The translations under genes were made by a program, and so were the position numbers. From assembly GCA_036513415.1 (NCBI GenBank), contig DATBZA010000072.1, forward strand, positions 1-64,000: 64,000 nucleotides of DNA, written 5' to 3'. The notes under the pieces were generated by a model. The model worked only from the letters and a program-made list of their open reading frames with translations, was not told the DNA's origin and searched no databases. This document shows positions 27,617 to 40,091 of the stretch, piece by piece. Each line of letters begins with the position of its first letter. Position 1 is the first letter of the stretch. Origin of the DNA: 40CM-4-68-19 sp036513415 (GTDB taxonomy: Bacteria > Myxococcota > Myxococcia > Myxococcales > 40CM-4-68-19).

Positions 27617-30220
27617 TTATTGGCAGACGAAACCCGTGTTGCCTGCGTGGTTCGAGTTGCAGTTGTCGTAGCCCGTTTTTGGCCAGTCGGCGGCGCCAGA
27701 CATCAACGGCGAGGAGTCCGAGATGAGAGCGTAGACGTGACCGGCCGCATCCCCGAAATACAGCGTGCCATCCGTCGCCAGCGCTGCTTCCGTTGCCACA
27801 CTCGCGAGTGCCGTAGATGGCGCTGTGGCCGTAGAGCCGGCGTAGGTCCACTTCGCCGAGTGAGAGGTCGAGTCAACTGCGACCATTTCCTTGTTTCTGG
27901 CATCCGAAACGAAGATGCTTCCGTTAGCGATCGTTGGCGGCGACACCTGTGTCAGAGACGTACCGAAGCTCCACGCTAGATTCCCGTCAGACGTGTTGTA
28001 CGCGTTGAGCACGTTCGTGCTCCCGAAGGTCAGACTCCCGCTGACGAGCGGCTGACCGACCATCAATGATACTGCGGTTGTCGCCCATTTGAAGGTGGTC
28101 AGGTCAGCCCCGTACCGATAGAATTTTCGGTCCACGTCGACGCCGAAAAACAGATCCCCAGCAGCAGAGATAGCCGCTGCGTTACTCCCTGCACTAGGTT
28201 GATGCCCTAAATTGTTGCTTGTTGGCGAGCTGAACGCTCCACCGGAAAACTGTATCGACCTGATACCGAGGTCGCCTGCGGTGTTCGCGGAGTTGTCGTA
28301 GGGAAGATACACGGCACTACCGTTCGCAGAGGGTGGCCCCAATGCTGGCTGAGTACCAACCGGCGTTGTATTTGAAAATGTAAATGTTGAAATCGGGAAG
28401 CAGCCCCCTCCCGTCGCGCTTAGCGTAGTCGTGTACGCCGCCACGGTGCCCCCAGCAGCTGAAACAACTGTGGCCGCAGCGCCAGCGCCGAAGATTACGG
28501 GCGACCCGACAGGGTTCGCAGTCAGTGAAACACGGGACGAGCAGTACTGGTCTATCTTGTCCGCGGCGACGTGCAACGCAAACAGTGAGTTGCCACTATT
28601 GACGTAGAGAATTGGTGTTGGATGCGTCTGATCGGTCGATGGCGTCGCGTCGAGCGCCATGTTCCCAGTGATCGAAGAGATAGGGGGAGCGGGAACTCCG
28701 GGCGGTTTTGTCCCGCCTGTCCCCCAAACGGATAATCCGTCCGCAGCCCTTAGCCCAAAGATGGCATCGCTGCCGGCGCTGACGTTTCCGCCCACGATCA
28801 ACAGACCCAAACTCGTAGATAGAATGGGTGATCCTGAAATAGCGGGCAAATTGACCTGGCGCATCCATTTCACACGCGTCACGTTCACGTTGGAGACAGT
28901 GACCGGCGCTGCCACATTACCGACCGCGTCCTTCGCGGTCACCGTTACGGAAACGGTGCCGGTGCCGTCTGTGGCCGATGTGAATGTCGCGGTCGCGAAA
29001 TCCGCCGGGAACGTGAACGTGTTGTTCGATGCGTTGAATGTCACCGCACAGGCACCGGTGCTGCCCGCAATCGAGCACGTCGAGCCCGACGTGCTTGCTC
29101 CGCTGCCGACGTTATTAGGCGCCGTGAACGTATCGGTAACAGTGAAGACGAGATTGTATTTTCCATCGCCGGCGCGCCAGAAATGCGAGCCGTCATGCCC
29201 GCAGTACATCGCAGCATTCACTGCGCCGCCATTGCAGTCCGCGAACAACGCTGGATAGCTGGTGGTCGAGCCCGTTCCAGCCACACCAACAGTGAACGCG
29301 ATCGTGGGCGGCCTCCCATCGATCCCGACCGCCGCCTGGTTGGTCGTCACAGCATTGCCCGCGACATCGGTCCCCGTTACGGAGAACTGCAGCTGGCGCT
29401 GGTCACCCGTTGGAACCACCGACGTTGGAATGGATGAAGGCGTGATCAAGAAGTGACAAGTCGGCGTCGTGCTGCTTCCCGGGCAGGTTGGGGTACCGCT
29501 ATCGATCCGGGCTCCGCCGACGACAAGCGTGAGCGATGAGGCCTGCACACCACTGCCGTTGTCCTGCATGCTGACGTCCACGGCGATCGGCGTCGCTTGG
29601 CTCTGCGCGAACCACTTTATCTGCTGCCCCGCCGGCCCCACTGCCACGCCATCATTCACGGTCACGCCGTTGACAGTCGGCCCCCGATCGTCGATCCGAA
29701 GCTGGCCCGTTCCCGCGGCACGATCCGGAGTGGTTCCACCACCGATGTCCGTTGCCACGATCGTGAAGTTCACCGGCGTCTCCGAGCCAGCCGCCTGCAC
29801 TGAGCCAGGTACGCTGAACGTGTACGTGCGCACCAGGCCGGCGTCGCCGGTCGTGCCCGTGATGTTGGACGCCCCAGCAATCCTCAGCACCGCCGACACG
29901 ATCCCCGGCCCACCCGTGTCATCCACGACTGCCGTGACCGTCACCGGCAGCAAACGTGACGTCCATGCCGTCGGCGCCGAGACCGACGTGATCCGCGGCC
30001 CCTGCAGCTCGCACGCCCCGTTCACACACGCTTCCGCGAGCGCGCAGACCGACGCGCAGGCGTACGCGCACACGTGGTTCTGATTGCAGGTCACGCCGGG
30101 AAGTTGCCCTCCGTCCGGCAGGGTGCAGTCGGCCGCGACGTTGCACGTTCCCAGCGACGGGCCGCTGCTGTAGCAGGCCGCACACCAGAGGAGCGCCAGG
30201 ACGGCGATTTTACGAATCAT
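27617..30220 (-). CDS. large lipoprotein with Ig-like repeats and a PQQ-type beta-propeller
   Basis: An 867-residue exported lipoprotein: signal MIRKIAVLALLWCAAC with lipidation at the second Cys. A small Cys-rich segment follows (about 20-75), then Ig/cadherin-like beta domains (about 75-450, with 'DTGGPGIVSAVLRI' and similar strands) and a C-terminal region of repeated blades with LAWSFGTSLTQVSPP and KWTYAGS, like PQQ-binding propellers. Probably outer-membrane surface display. The ATG at 30220 has a GAGAGG about 8 bases upstream. Codons in the 3' two-thirds are clearly AT-richer than in neighbouring genes. It lies 20 bases after the PEGA-like gene. Function unknown. Confidence 0.85.
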   Translation of the reverse strand: MIRKIAVLALLWCAACYSSGPSLGTCNVAADCTLPDGGQLPGVTCNQNHVCAYACASVCALAEACVNGACELQGPRITSVSAPTAWTSRLLPVTVTAVVDDTGGPGIVSAVLRIAGASNITGTTGDAGLVRTYTFSVPGSVQAAGSETPVNFTIVATDIGGGTTPDRAAGTGQLRIDDRGPTVNGVTVNDGVAVGPAGQQIKWFAQSQATPIAVDVSMQDNGSGVQASSLTLVVGGARIDSGTPTCPGSSTTPTCHFLITPSSIPTSVVPTGDQRQLQFSVTGTDVAGNAVTTNQAAVGIDGRPPTIAFTVGVAGTGSTTSYPALFADCNGGAVNAAMYCGHDGSHFWRAGDGKYNLVFTVTDTFTAPNNVGSGASTSGSTCSIAGSTGACAVTFNASNNTFTFPADFATATFTSATDGTGTVSVTVTAKDAVGNVAAPVTVSNVNVTRVKWMRQVNLPAISGSPILSTSLGLLIVGGNVSAGSDAIFGLRAADGLSVWGTGGTKPPGVPAPPISSITGNMALDATPSTDQTHPTPILYVNSGNSLFALHVAADKIDQYCSSRVSLTANPVGSPVIFGAGAAATVVSAAGGTVAAYTTTLSATGGGCFPISTFTFSNTTPVGTQPALGPPSANGSAVYLPYDNSANTAGDLGIRSIQFSGGAFSSPTSNNLGHQPSAGSNAAAISAAGDLFFGVDVDRKFYRYGADLTTFKWATTAVSLMVGQPLVSGSLTFGSTNVLNAYNTSDGNLAWSFGTSLTQVSPPTIANGSIFVSDARNKEMVAVDSTSHSAKWTYAGSTATAPSTALASVATEAALATDGTLYFGDAAGHVYALISDSSPLMSGAADWPKTGYDNCNSNHAGNTGFVCQ

Positions 30221-30239
30221 CGAGTTGCCTCTCCGGGGA

Positions 30240-31445
30240 CTAGAACGCAAACGTGAGCACCGAACCCGATGCGAGGAGCACGGCCCCGCTGACGAGCAGG
30301 ATGTTGCCGATGGTGGCGGCGCTGCTCGCTGAATTCAGATTCGAGACGTCGGCCGGGAGATAAGCGCCATTGGCCCTGTAGTTCGCCTCGGCCTGGTTGA
30401 TCAGGCTCTTGCTGTGCTGGCCCTGGAAGATCCCGACCCCCAGCGCGATGATGCCCGCGCCGGCCAGGGTGTAGCCCACCGGCTTCGTCCACTTCCCCTC
30501 GCGCACGTCGACGCTCGCAGGGGGCCGCTCGCCGCGCAGGTCCGAGGCGAGCGAGAGCGGCAAACCGCCCTTCTCCGTCTGCCGCGCATAGATGGTCTCC
30601 GAGAATCCTCCCCTGCGGACGGGCACCTTCTTTTCCAGCGAGGTCCGCTGGCCGACCGCGACGCGGACGCCGTGCACGCCGGGCTCCACGGCGATCACCT
30701 CGGGAGTCTTGAAGGTGCGCGGCGCGAGGCGGTTGTCCACGTAGATGGTCATGTCCCTGCGGTCGGCGTCGACCGAGATGCGGCCCACGCACTTCACCTG
30801 GAGCGCGCGGCACGCCTGTCCCTCCGCCCAGGCCTGCACGTCGGCCTGCCGGTCGGTCTCCAGCACCTGCTCGACCTCTGAACCCGGAAGCACGCGCTGC
30901 TTGCCGACCTCGAAGATCCGGACCGAGAGGACGTACCCGTTCCCCTTCGCGGCCGAGGAACCGACCAGCACGTTCTGGCAGTGAGCCATCCGGCCCACGC
31001 TGGAGAAGCAGGACGCGTCGCGCGCCTCGCACTTGCTGGTGGAATCGCCGAGCAGCACCGCGTCCTTGAGCAGCGGCGAATCCTTCGCCACGTCGAAAAA
31101 CGTCTTCTGGATGGCGTCCAGGTACTGCTTGTCGGCCGCGCCCGCCGACGATTCCTTCACGAAGGGGAAGATGCAGAGCGAAGTATCCTTGAGCAGGCTC
31201 AGGTCGAGGGCGGGCAGTTCCGGGCCGACCATCGGGAGCGGGAGGACGTCGTCCGCCTTGGCTTGGGAAGCAGGCGCGGGCGTGGAAGCGGCTGGAGCGG
31301 CCGCCGCGGGCGGCGGCGCGGCGGCCGGCTTCACCACCGTGGGCTCCGTGGTGGGGAGCGGGATCGACGAATCCCCCTTCTGCTTTTTTGATTGCGCCGC
31401 AGCGGCGAACGAGATCGCCAGAAGCAGCGAGAACAGAGCCCGCAT
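30240..31445 (-). CDS. secreted PEGA-like protein with C-terminal membrane segments
   Basis: A 401-residue protein: signal sequence MRALFSLLLAISFAAAAQ, an Ala/Pro-rich linker (about 40-65), a globular domain with four cysteines (about 75-220), a beta-rich PEGA-like domain (GRISVDADRRDMTIYVDN and VEPGVHGVRVAVG), and two hydrophobic segments near the end (GYTLAGAGIIALGVGIF and NILLVSGAVLLASGSVL). This layout is common in myxobacterial envelope proteins of unknown role. ATG at 31445 is chosen for the signal peptide. The lipoprotein gene follows 20 bases later and the two probably form an operon. Confidence 0.8.
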   Translation of the reverse strand: MRALFSLLLAISFAAAAQSKKQKGDSSIPLPTTEPTVVKPAAAPPPAAAAPAASTPAPASQAKADDVLPLPMVGPELPALDLSLLKDTSLCIFPFVKESSAGAADKQYLDAIQKTFFDVAKDSPLLKDAVLLGDSTSKCEARDASCFSSVGRMAHCQNVLVGSSAAKGNGYVLSVRIFEVGKQRVLPGSEVEQVLETDRQADVQAWAEGQACRALQVKCVGRISVDADRRDMTIYVDNRLAPRTFKTPEVIAVEPGVHGVRVAVGQRTSLEKKVPVRRGGFSETIYARQTEKGGLPLSLASDLRGERPPASVDVREGKWTKPVGYTLAGAGIIALGVGIFQGQHSKSLINQAEANYRANGAYLPADVSNLNSASSAATIGNILLVSGAVLLASGSVLTFAF

Positions 31446-31550
31446 GTGGATTCGCCCCTCGCAGAAGTCCGCGATTGTCATCGCAGCAATCTCGAGGGAG
31501 AGTCAAGGACGGGCGCCGCCCTGTCAAGTTGCAGCGCCGATGGAAGCCGG

Positions 31551-32585
31551 TCAGAGCTTGTCGCCCCGCCCCCGCGCTTTCAAGGCGGCCACAACCGCTC
31601 GGACGTCCTGTGCGCGGCCGCGCGGGACCACCAGCAGCGCGTCGCCCGCATCCACCACGCAGAGCCCGCGCAGGCCCACCACGGCCACCAGCCGCTTTCC
31701 TTCCGAGAGCACGACGCAGTCCTCGCAGTCGATCGCGATGGCGTCTCCGCTCACCGCGTTCCCGCCCGCGTCCAACGCGCGCACCTCCGGGAGGGCGGCG
31801 AACGATCCGACGTCGCTCCAGCCGAAGTCCCCGGGCACGAGCGCGATGCGATGCGTGGTCTGCGACTCCGGCTCCATCACCCCGTAGTCGATGCTGATGG
31901 ACTGGAGCGCCGCGAAATCCCGGCCGCGCGTCAGCCCCTCATGGACTTTCGGGAGGTGCCGCCGGAGCGCCTCCAGCATCGCATCGGCGCGGAAGACGAA
32001 GATGCCCGCGTTCCAGGAATAGGCCGGGTCCTGCAGGTACCGCTGCGCCGTCGCGGCGTCAGGCTTCTCGACGAATGCGTCGACGGCGAACACACCGGGT
32101 CCCTTTTCGGCGCCGCGCCGCAGGTAGCCGTAGCCCGTCTCCGGGCGCGTCGGCTGGATGCCGAGGGTGAGGAGATCGCCGTTCTGGCACGCCTGCGCGG
32201 CGGCGGAGAGCGCAGCGCGGAACGCGTCCGGTCGCGCGATGTGGTGGTCGCTGGGCAGGATCATCAGGGTGGCATCGGGATCCTCGCGCAGCGCGTGGAC
32301 GCAAGCGAGCCCGATGGCCGGAGCCGTGTTCCGCGCCGCCGCCTCGACCAGCAGATGCTTCTCATCCAGCTCGGGCAGAGCCTGGCGCACTCCGGCGACG
32401 TGATCCTTGCCGCAGACCACCCAGGTGCGCTCCGGCGAGCAGAGCGGCTCGACTCTGATGAACGTCTCGGCGATCAGCGTCCGATCCGTCACCAAGGAGA
32501 GGAACTGCTTCGGCTTCTTCGCCCGCGAGAGCGGCCAGAAGCGCGTTCCGCTTCCCCCGGCCAGGATGACTGCGTGCAAGCTCAT
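31551..32585 (-). CDS. manC: mannose-1-phosphate guanylyltransferase
   Basis: A 344-residue nucleotidyltransferase that makes GDP-mannose from mannose-1-phosphate and GTP. The N-terminal signature is AVILAGGSGTRFWPLSR (residues 5-21) with KPKQF; further motifs are PSDHHI, RPETGYGYL, FVEKP, WNAGIFVF and GDFGWSDVGSF. It lacks the C-terminal isomerase domain of bifunctional ManC/AlgA proteins, so it is the single-function type. Its ATG overlaps the stop of the upstream Nudix gene by 4 bases. With the phosphohexomutase gene 4 kb away it implies a mannose-containing polysaccharide. Confidence 0.93.
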   Translation of the reverse strand: MSLHAVILAGGSGTRFWPLSRAKKPKQFLSLVTDRTLIAETFIRVEPLCSPERTWVVCGKDHVAGVRQALPELDEKHLLVEAAARNTAPAIGLACVHALREDPDATLMILPSDHHIARPDAFRAALSAAAQACQNGDLLTLGIQPTRPETGYGYLRRGAEKGPGVFAVDAFVEKPDAATAQRYLQDPAYSWNAGIFVFRADAMLEALRRHLPKVHEGLTRGRDFAALQSISIDYGVMEPESQTTHRIALVPGDFGWSDVGSFAALPEVRALDAGGNAVSGDAIAIDCEDCVVLSEGKRLVAVVGLRGLCVVDAGDALLVVPRGRAQDVRAVVAALKARGRGDKL

Positions 32586-33184
32586 ACGCCCTCCCGCGCG
32601 AGCTGGATCAGCTGGTTCAGGATGCGCGCGGTCGCGCCCCAGACCACCTGGCCCTGCACCGTGTACCAATAAAGCTCGAACAGGACGCCCTCGCGCTCGC
32701 GCATCTCGACGCGAAGGTTTGCGGGATCACAGAACTCGGCCAGAGGCAGCTCGTGCAAGGCGGCGATCTCCGCCGGGCTGGGCGCCCACGGGTAACGCCC
32801 TGCCGCCGTGAACGCGAGCGGGTCGATCAACCCCACCACCGGGCTGATCACGAAGCCGGTGACGAAGGTCGGGCAGTCGTCGAGGGTGCCGAGCACCTCG
32901 ACGTGCTGCTCGTGCAGCCCGACCTCCTCGCGCGCCTCCCGCAGCGCGGCCGCGCGCGCGTCCGCATCGCCGACGTCGACGGACCCGCCGGGAAAGCTGA
33001 TCTGCCCGGCATGCGCGCGCAGCTCCTTGCTTCGCTCGGTGAAGAGCACGTGCAGCCCTTCGGGGCGCGGCAGCAGCGGAACCAGCACCCCGGCGGCGCG
33101 GCCGAGGTCCGGGCGCAGCACGGGCTGGTGGCGCGCGAGCGCGCGCCGGATCTGCGGAAGCGTTATCTCTTGCCGCTCAGCCAC
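32582..33184 (-). CDS. NUDIX hydrolase, CoA pyrophosphatase (NudL)-like
   Basis: A 200-residue Nudix protein. The Nudix box follows ISFPGG and reads to ALREAREEVGL with the metal-binding glutamates of the REAREE segment. The preceding ERSKELRAHAGQISFPGG is the UPF0035 motif of CoA pyrophosphatases, which split CoA into 4'-phosphopantetheine and adenosine 3',5'-bisphosphate. Start GTG at 33184 overlaps uppP by 22 bases; other in-frame starts are too far upstream. The gene is translationally coupled to the guanylyltransferase. Confidence 0.85.
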   Translation of the reverse strand: MAERQEITLPQIRRALARHQPVLRPDLGRAAGVLVPLLPRPEGLHVLFTERSKELRAHAGQISFPGGSVDVGDADARAAALREAREEVGLHEQHVEVLGTLDDCPTFVTGFVISPVVGLIDPLAFTAAGRYPWAPSPAEIAALHELPLAEFCDPANLRVEMREREGVLFELYWYTVQGQVVWGATARILNQLIQLAREGV

Positions 33185-33975
33185 AGGACCACCACCAGAG
33201 CGGCCACCGCCAGGCGATACCAGGCGAACACCGCATACGTGCGGCGCCGCAGGTAGTCGAGCATCCAGCGGATCACCGCCGCTCCCACCACCGCCGACGC
33301 GATGAACCCTGCCGCGACCGCCGTCCAGGTGAGGTCCCCCTCGCCGCTGCGCATGTCGTGCACCATCTTGGGCAGCTTGAGCAGGCCCGCTCCGAAGATG
33401 ATCGGCGTGCTCATCAGGAAGCTGAAGCGCGCGATCTCCTCGCGCGTGAACCCCTGAAACAATCCCACCGAGATGGTCGCCCCGCTGCGCGAGACGCCGG
33501 GCACCAGCGCGGCGGCCTGCGCGACGCCGATGCTGAAGGCGCGGCCGAGGGTCATGTCGGCGAGCGTGCGGGTCTTGCTCCCCACCCGATCCGCGTACCA
33601 GAGGATCAGCCCCAGGACCGCCATGGTGGCGGCGATGAGCAACGGCGCTCTCAAATTTGCCTCCGCCCACTTGTCGAGCAGCTTGCCCACGACCGCGGCC
33701 GGAATGGCGGAGATCACGAGCCCCCAGAACAGGCGCCGGTCCACCTCCGTCCCGCGGCCGAACAGCCCCGCCGAGATCAGCCGGATCCAGTCTTTCCAGA
33801 AGATCGCCAGCACCGCGGCCAGCGTGCCCCAGTGGAGCGCCACGTCGAACGCGAGTCCCGGGTCTTCCCACCCGAACAGCCAAGGGACCAATGTCAGATG
33901 CGCGCTCGAGGAGATGGGCAAGAACTCCGCGAGGCCCTGCACGACGCCGTAGACGACGGCTTGCCAGACGGGCAT
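33163..33975 (-). CDS. uppP: undecaprenyl-diphosphatase UppP/BacA
   Basis: A 270-residue polytopic inner-membrane protein that dephosphorylates undecaprenyl diphosphate, recycling the lipid carrier for peptidoglycan and polysaccharides; overexpression gives bacitracin resistance in other bacteria. Both motifs are intact: QGLAEFLPISSSAHL (residues about 13-27) and PGVSRSGATI (about 158-167) with the catalytic Arg. Eight hydrophobic segments fit the family. It sits 9 bases after ahcY and overlaps the Nudix gene. Confidence 0.96.
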   Translation of the reverse strand: MPVWQAVVYGVVQGLAEFLPISSSAHLTLVPWLFGWEDPGLAFDVALHWGTLAAVLAIFWKDWIRLISAGLFGRGTEVDRRLFWGLVISAIPAAVVGKLLDKWAEANLRAPLLIAATMAVLGLILWYADRVGSKTRTLADMTLGRAFSIGVAQAAALVPGVSRSGATISVGLFQGFTREEIARFSFLMSTPIIFGAGLLKLPKMVHDMRSGEGDLTWTAVAAGFIASAVVGAAVIRWMLDYLRRRTYAVFAWYRLAVAALVVVLWLSGKR

Positions 33976-33984
33976 GCCGTTTCT

Positions 33985-35262
<1,278 letters not shown>

Positions 35263-35404
35263 CGGACTCTCCAAGTGAGCGCGCCCCTTTAGCGCAAATG
35301 CGCTTGGGACGCCAGCGGTCGCGACGAGACCGTCCACAGGCCCTCGGAACAAGGATCACACGCCTCGCAGGACAGAACGAGCAGCGCTGCGCTGCGCATC
35401 GCGG

Positions 35405-36577
35405 TTATGCCGCACCCTTCAGTCCGGCGGCCTGGCGCAGCGCATCCGAGCGGTCGGTGCGCTCCCAGGTGAACTCCGGCTCGCTGCGGCCGAAGTGCCC
35501 GTAGGCGGCGGTCTTCTCGTAGATCGGGCGGAGCAGGTCCAGGTCACGGATGATCGACGCGGGCTTGAGCGAGAACGTCGCCCGGACCGCCTTCTCGATC
35601 TTCTCCTCCGGCACCACGTGCGTCCCGAAGGTTTCCACCATGATGGAGACCGGCTCGGCGACGCCGATGGCGTAGGCGACCTGCACCTCGCAGCGATGCG
35701 CCAGCCCGGCAGCGACCACGCTCTTCGCCACCCAGCGCGCCGCATACGCCGCGCTCCGGTCCACCTTCGACGGGTCCTTGCCGGAGAAGGCGCCGCCGCC
35801 GTGGTGGCCCATGCCGCCGTAGGTGTCGACGATGATCTTCCGCCCGGTGACGCCCGAGTCGCCCATCGGCCCGCCGATGATGAAGCGGCCGGTGGCGTTG
35901 ATCATCCGCTTCATCTCCGGCGCGCGCAGCTCCGCCGGAACCACCTTGTCGATCACTTCCGCGTTGATCGCCTCGCGCAAGTGCTCGGTGGAGACCGACT
36001 CCTCGTGCTGCGCGGCGATCACCACCGCCTGCACCTTGTGCGGGCGCCCTCCGCGGTACTCCACCGTGACCTGGCTCTTGCCGTCGGGCCGCAGGAACTT
36101 GAGCTCGCCTCGCCGCGCCTTCGCCAGCTGGCGCGTGAGCCGGTGGGCCAGCGCGATCGGAAGCGGCATCAGCTCCGGCGTCTCGTCACAGGCGTACCCG
36201 AACATCATTCCCTGGTCGCCGGCGCCCTGCTCCTTGTTCGCTCCGGAGTCGACGCCCATGGCGATCTCGGGCGACTGTTGCTCCACCGCGACCATCACCG
36301 CGCAGCTCCGCGCGTCGAATCCCATCGATCCGTCGTTGAACCCGATGCGCTCGACCGTGCGCCGGACGATGTTCGGGTATTCCAGCCGCCCCCGGGTGGT
36401 GATCTCGCCGATCAGGAGCACCAGGCCGGTCTTGACCGCGGTCTCCAGCGCGACGCGGCTCGACTTGTCCTGGCGGAGGCATTCGTCGAGCACCGCGTCC
36501 GAGACCTGATCGCAGACCTTGTCCGGGTGACCTTCGGTGACGGATTCGGAAGAGAAGAGCGCATCGCGGAGCTGCAT
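35405..36577 (-). CDS. metK: S-adenosylmethionine synthetase
   Basis: A 390-residue enzyme that makes SAM from methionine and ATP. Motifs: FSSESVTEGHPDKVCDQVSD at the N-terminus (ATP and metal ligands), the GAGDQGMMFGYA loop and the P-loop-like GGGAFSGKDPSKVDRSAAY. The C-terminal domain is complete. With ahcY downstream and metH at 10.7 kb, the window holds the whole activated methyl cycle. The leader to ptsI is 81 bases; no SAM riboswitch class could be matched by eye. Confidence 0.97.
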   Translation of the reverse strand: MQLRDALFSSESVTEGHPDKVCDQVSDAVLDECLRQDKSSRVALETAVKTGLVLLIGEITTRGRLEYPNIVRRTVERIGFNDGSMGFDARSCAVMVAVEQQSPEIAMGVDSGANKEQGAGDQGMMFGYACDETPELMPLPIALAHRLTRQLAKARRGELKFLRPDGKSQVTVEYRGGRPHKVQAVVIAAQHEESVSTEHLREAINAEVIDKVVPAELRAPEMKRMINATGRFIIGGPMGDSGVTGRKIIVDTYGGMGHHGGGAFSGKDPSKVDRSAAYAARWVAKSVVAAGLAHRCEVQVAYAIGVAEPVSIMVETFGTHVVPEEKIEKAVRATFSLKPASIIRDLDLLRPIYEKTAAYGHFGRSEPEFTWERTDRSDALRQAAGLKGAA

Positions 36578-36633
36578 CGTGTTGTCCTCAGACCCGGCAA
36601 CCGCCGGCGTGGAACGAAAGGCCGCGCAGAATC

Positions 36634-36649
36634 GCCCCGATGCCGGGGC
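36634..36649 (-). terminator. short GC hairpin after ptsI
   Basis: A perfect 6-base-pair stem (GCCCCG, loop of 4, CGGGGC) lies 10 bases past the ptsI stop and upstream of metK. It could end the ptsI transcript or shape the metK leader. There is no T-run, so the role is a guess. Confidence 0.3.
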
Positions 36650-36658
36650 CTGTCAACG

Positions 36659-38419
<1,761 letters not shown>

Positions 38420-38435
38420 GGCTCCGGCAGGTCTA

Positions 38436-40049
38436 TCACAGGCGGGACAGCTTCACTTGTAGCCGGCGCAACTCTTCGTTTGCCTTGAGAAACCGGGTCT
38501 TTCCCTGTTCCTGAGCGAGCTGTGAAGCGAGCTGCTGGGCAATGCCCTTGAGCGCTGGCTGGGCCGCGGGAACGGCGGCGAGCCAGTCGAGCGCGCGGGT
38601 CGCCGCCGCGCGCACCAGGAGCTGCTCGTCGGCGGCCGCACCGGCCAGCATCGGAACTGCGGCGGCGGATCCGGCCCGTCCGAGCTCGTAGGCGGCGCGG
38701 GCCCTGACGTCGGGATCCGGGTCCTGCATTCGCATCAGCCAGCAGGGTGCTTCCGCGCCGCAAACCCGTGCGGCATCCAGCGGTTTCGCCAATTCGCTGA
38801 ACTGCGCCGCGAGCAGGCTGCATGCTTGACGCGGATCATCGGCGACCAACGTCAGCTCGCCGAGCTGCCGGGCGCACGCCGGCGGCGACCCCTTCGATTC
38901 GCGCGTGGCCAGGGTCGCCAGGTCGTTGCCGAGCGCCGGCTCCCCGAACAGCGCCGCGGCCTGCGCGACGACGATGCGCGGCTTGACCAGCCCCTTCTGG
39001 GCTTTCTTCATCAATTCGCGGGCTTGACCGCGATCGCCCAGCCACACCAACGCCTCGGCCGCGAGCGTGGTCAGGTCCTCGTCCTGCGGGTTGGTGGTCG
39101 AGACCAGCGCCTGGATCGCGGGACCGGCTTCCACGGCCCTCATCCTTCCCAGCGCACTGGCGGCGAACGTCTTCACCAGATTCGAGAGCAGGCGCGAGGT
39201 CCCCGGCACCGGGTCCGGGTCGACGTACTTGAGCTTCGCCAGGAGGACCGGCACCGCCCGCGCGTCCTCGATGTCGCCGAGCACCAGCGCCGTCTTGGCG
39301 TATGTCCCGGCCGGAGCGCGGTTGTTCTCCTTTGCCCACGCTAGATAGGCCGGGTCCTGGTCCTGCGCGATCTTCATCAGCGGCTCCACGGCCGGCGCGC
39401 CGATCAGGAACAGCGCGAACGAGCTGTCCGGCAGGAACGAGACGCCCTGACGCTCGATCACCAGGCCGTGCGTGAGCGCGGGGATCGCGGCGGGGTCCCC
39501 GATCTGGCCCAGCGCGACGATGGCCCGCTTGATCAGGAGCGGCGGCGCGGCGGCGTCATCCACGATGTGCGACAGCTCGGGGATGGCCTCGCTCGCCTTC
39601 ACGTTTCCGAGCGCTTCGACCGCGGCGAGCCGCACGGTGTCGTCGGTCGCGCGCGCCAGGCGCAGCAGCGCCGGTCCAGCGCGGGGATCCCCGATGTTTC
39701 CCAGCGCTTCGGCGATCCGCGCATTGGTGCGGTTGGCGGCGCGCGCAGCCGCGTCGCTGCCGGCGCCCACTGTCGTGTCCACGGCGTCGAGCAGAGCGTC
39801 CACCTGCTCGCGGCCGCCTAGATCCTCGAGCGCAAGCGCTGCGTCTTCCTTGACCAGCGGATCCTTGAGGAGTGCCGCGACTTCCCGCGCGGCCTGCTTC
39901 GCTTTGAGCTTGCGCAGCTGCTGCACGGCCTGGACGCGGATCTTCGCGTCCCGGTCGTCGAGCCTGCGGATCCAGGTCTCCGGGTCGCTCTCGTCCCGCG
40001 GCCTGCAGGCGAGCAGCGACAGGGAGAGAGCGAGCGCGAGAAGACGCAT
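38436..40049 (-). CDS. HEAT-repeat lipoprotein
   Basis: A 537-residue protein with a lipobox signal (MRLLALALSLSLLAC). The rest is a continuous array of HEAT/PBS-lyase-type helical repeats, for example the LAAVEALGNVKASEAIPEL and KRAIVALGQIGDPAAIPAL units, to about residue 520. Such solenoids bind proteins, and lipidation places this one on a membrane facing the periplasm or surface. ATG at 40049 is chosen because it begins the signal sequence. It precedes ptsI on the same strand by 16 bases. No partner is known. Confidence 0.82.
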   Translation of the reverse strand: MRLLALALSLSLLACRPRDESDPETWIRRLDDRDAKIRVQAVQQLRKLKAKQAAREVAALLKDPLVKEDAALALEDLGGREQVDALLDAVDTTVGAGSDAAARAANRTNARIAEALGNIGDPRAGPALLRLARATDDTVRLAAVEALGNVKASEAIPELSHIVDDAAAPPLLIKRAIVALGQIGDPAAIPALTHGLVIERQGVSFLPDSSFALFLIGAPAVEPLMKIAQDQDPAYLAWAKENNRAPAGTYAKTALVLGDIEDARAVPVLLAKLKYVDPDPVPGTSRLLSNLVKTFAASALGRMRAVEAGPAIQALVSTTNPQDEDLTTLAAEALVWLGDRGQARELMKKAQKGLVKPRIVVAQAAALFGEPALGNDLATLATRESKGSPPACARQLGELTLVADDPRQACSLLAAQFSELAKPLDAARVCGAEAPCWLMRMQDPDPDVRARAAYELGRAGSAAAVPMLAGAAADEQLLVRAAATRALDWLAAVPAAQPALKGIAQQLASQLAQEQGKTRFLKANEELRRLQVKLSRL

Positions 40050-40091
40050 CTGGCGCCTTCGCGTACCCGCCCGGGCAGGTGCCGTCAATTG

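Noticed and set aside
28659..29258. Plus-strand ORF of 199 codons with protein-like composition
   Set aside because: It is antisense to the lipoprotein gene in its AT-richer section; its amino acid pattern mirrors the Val/Thr/Ser-rich sense protein.
35263..35404. Possible S-adenosylhomocysteine riboswitch before ahcY
   Set aside because: An AGCGCTGC-like string is present, but the partner strands of the known SAH aptamer could not be found.
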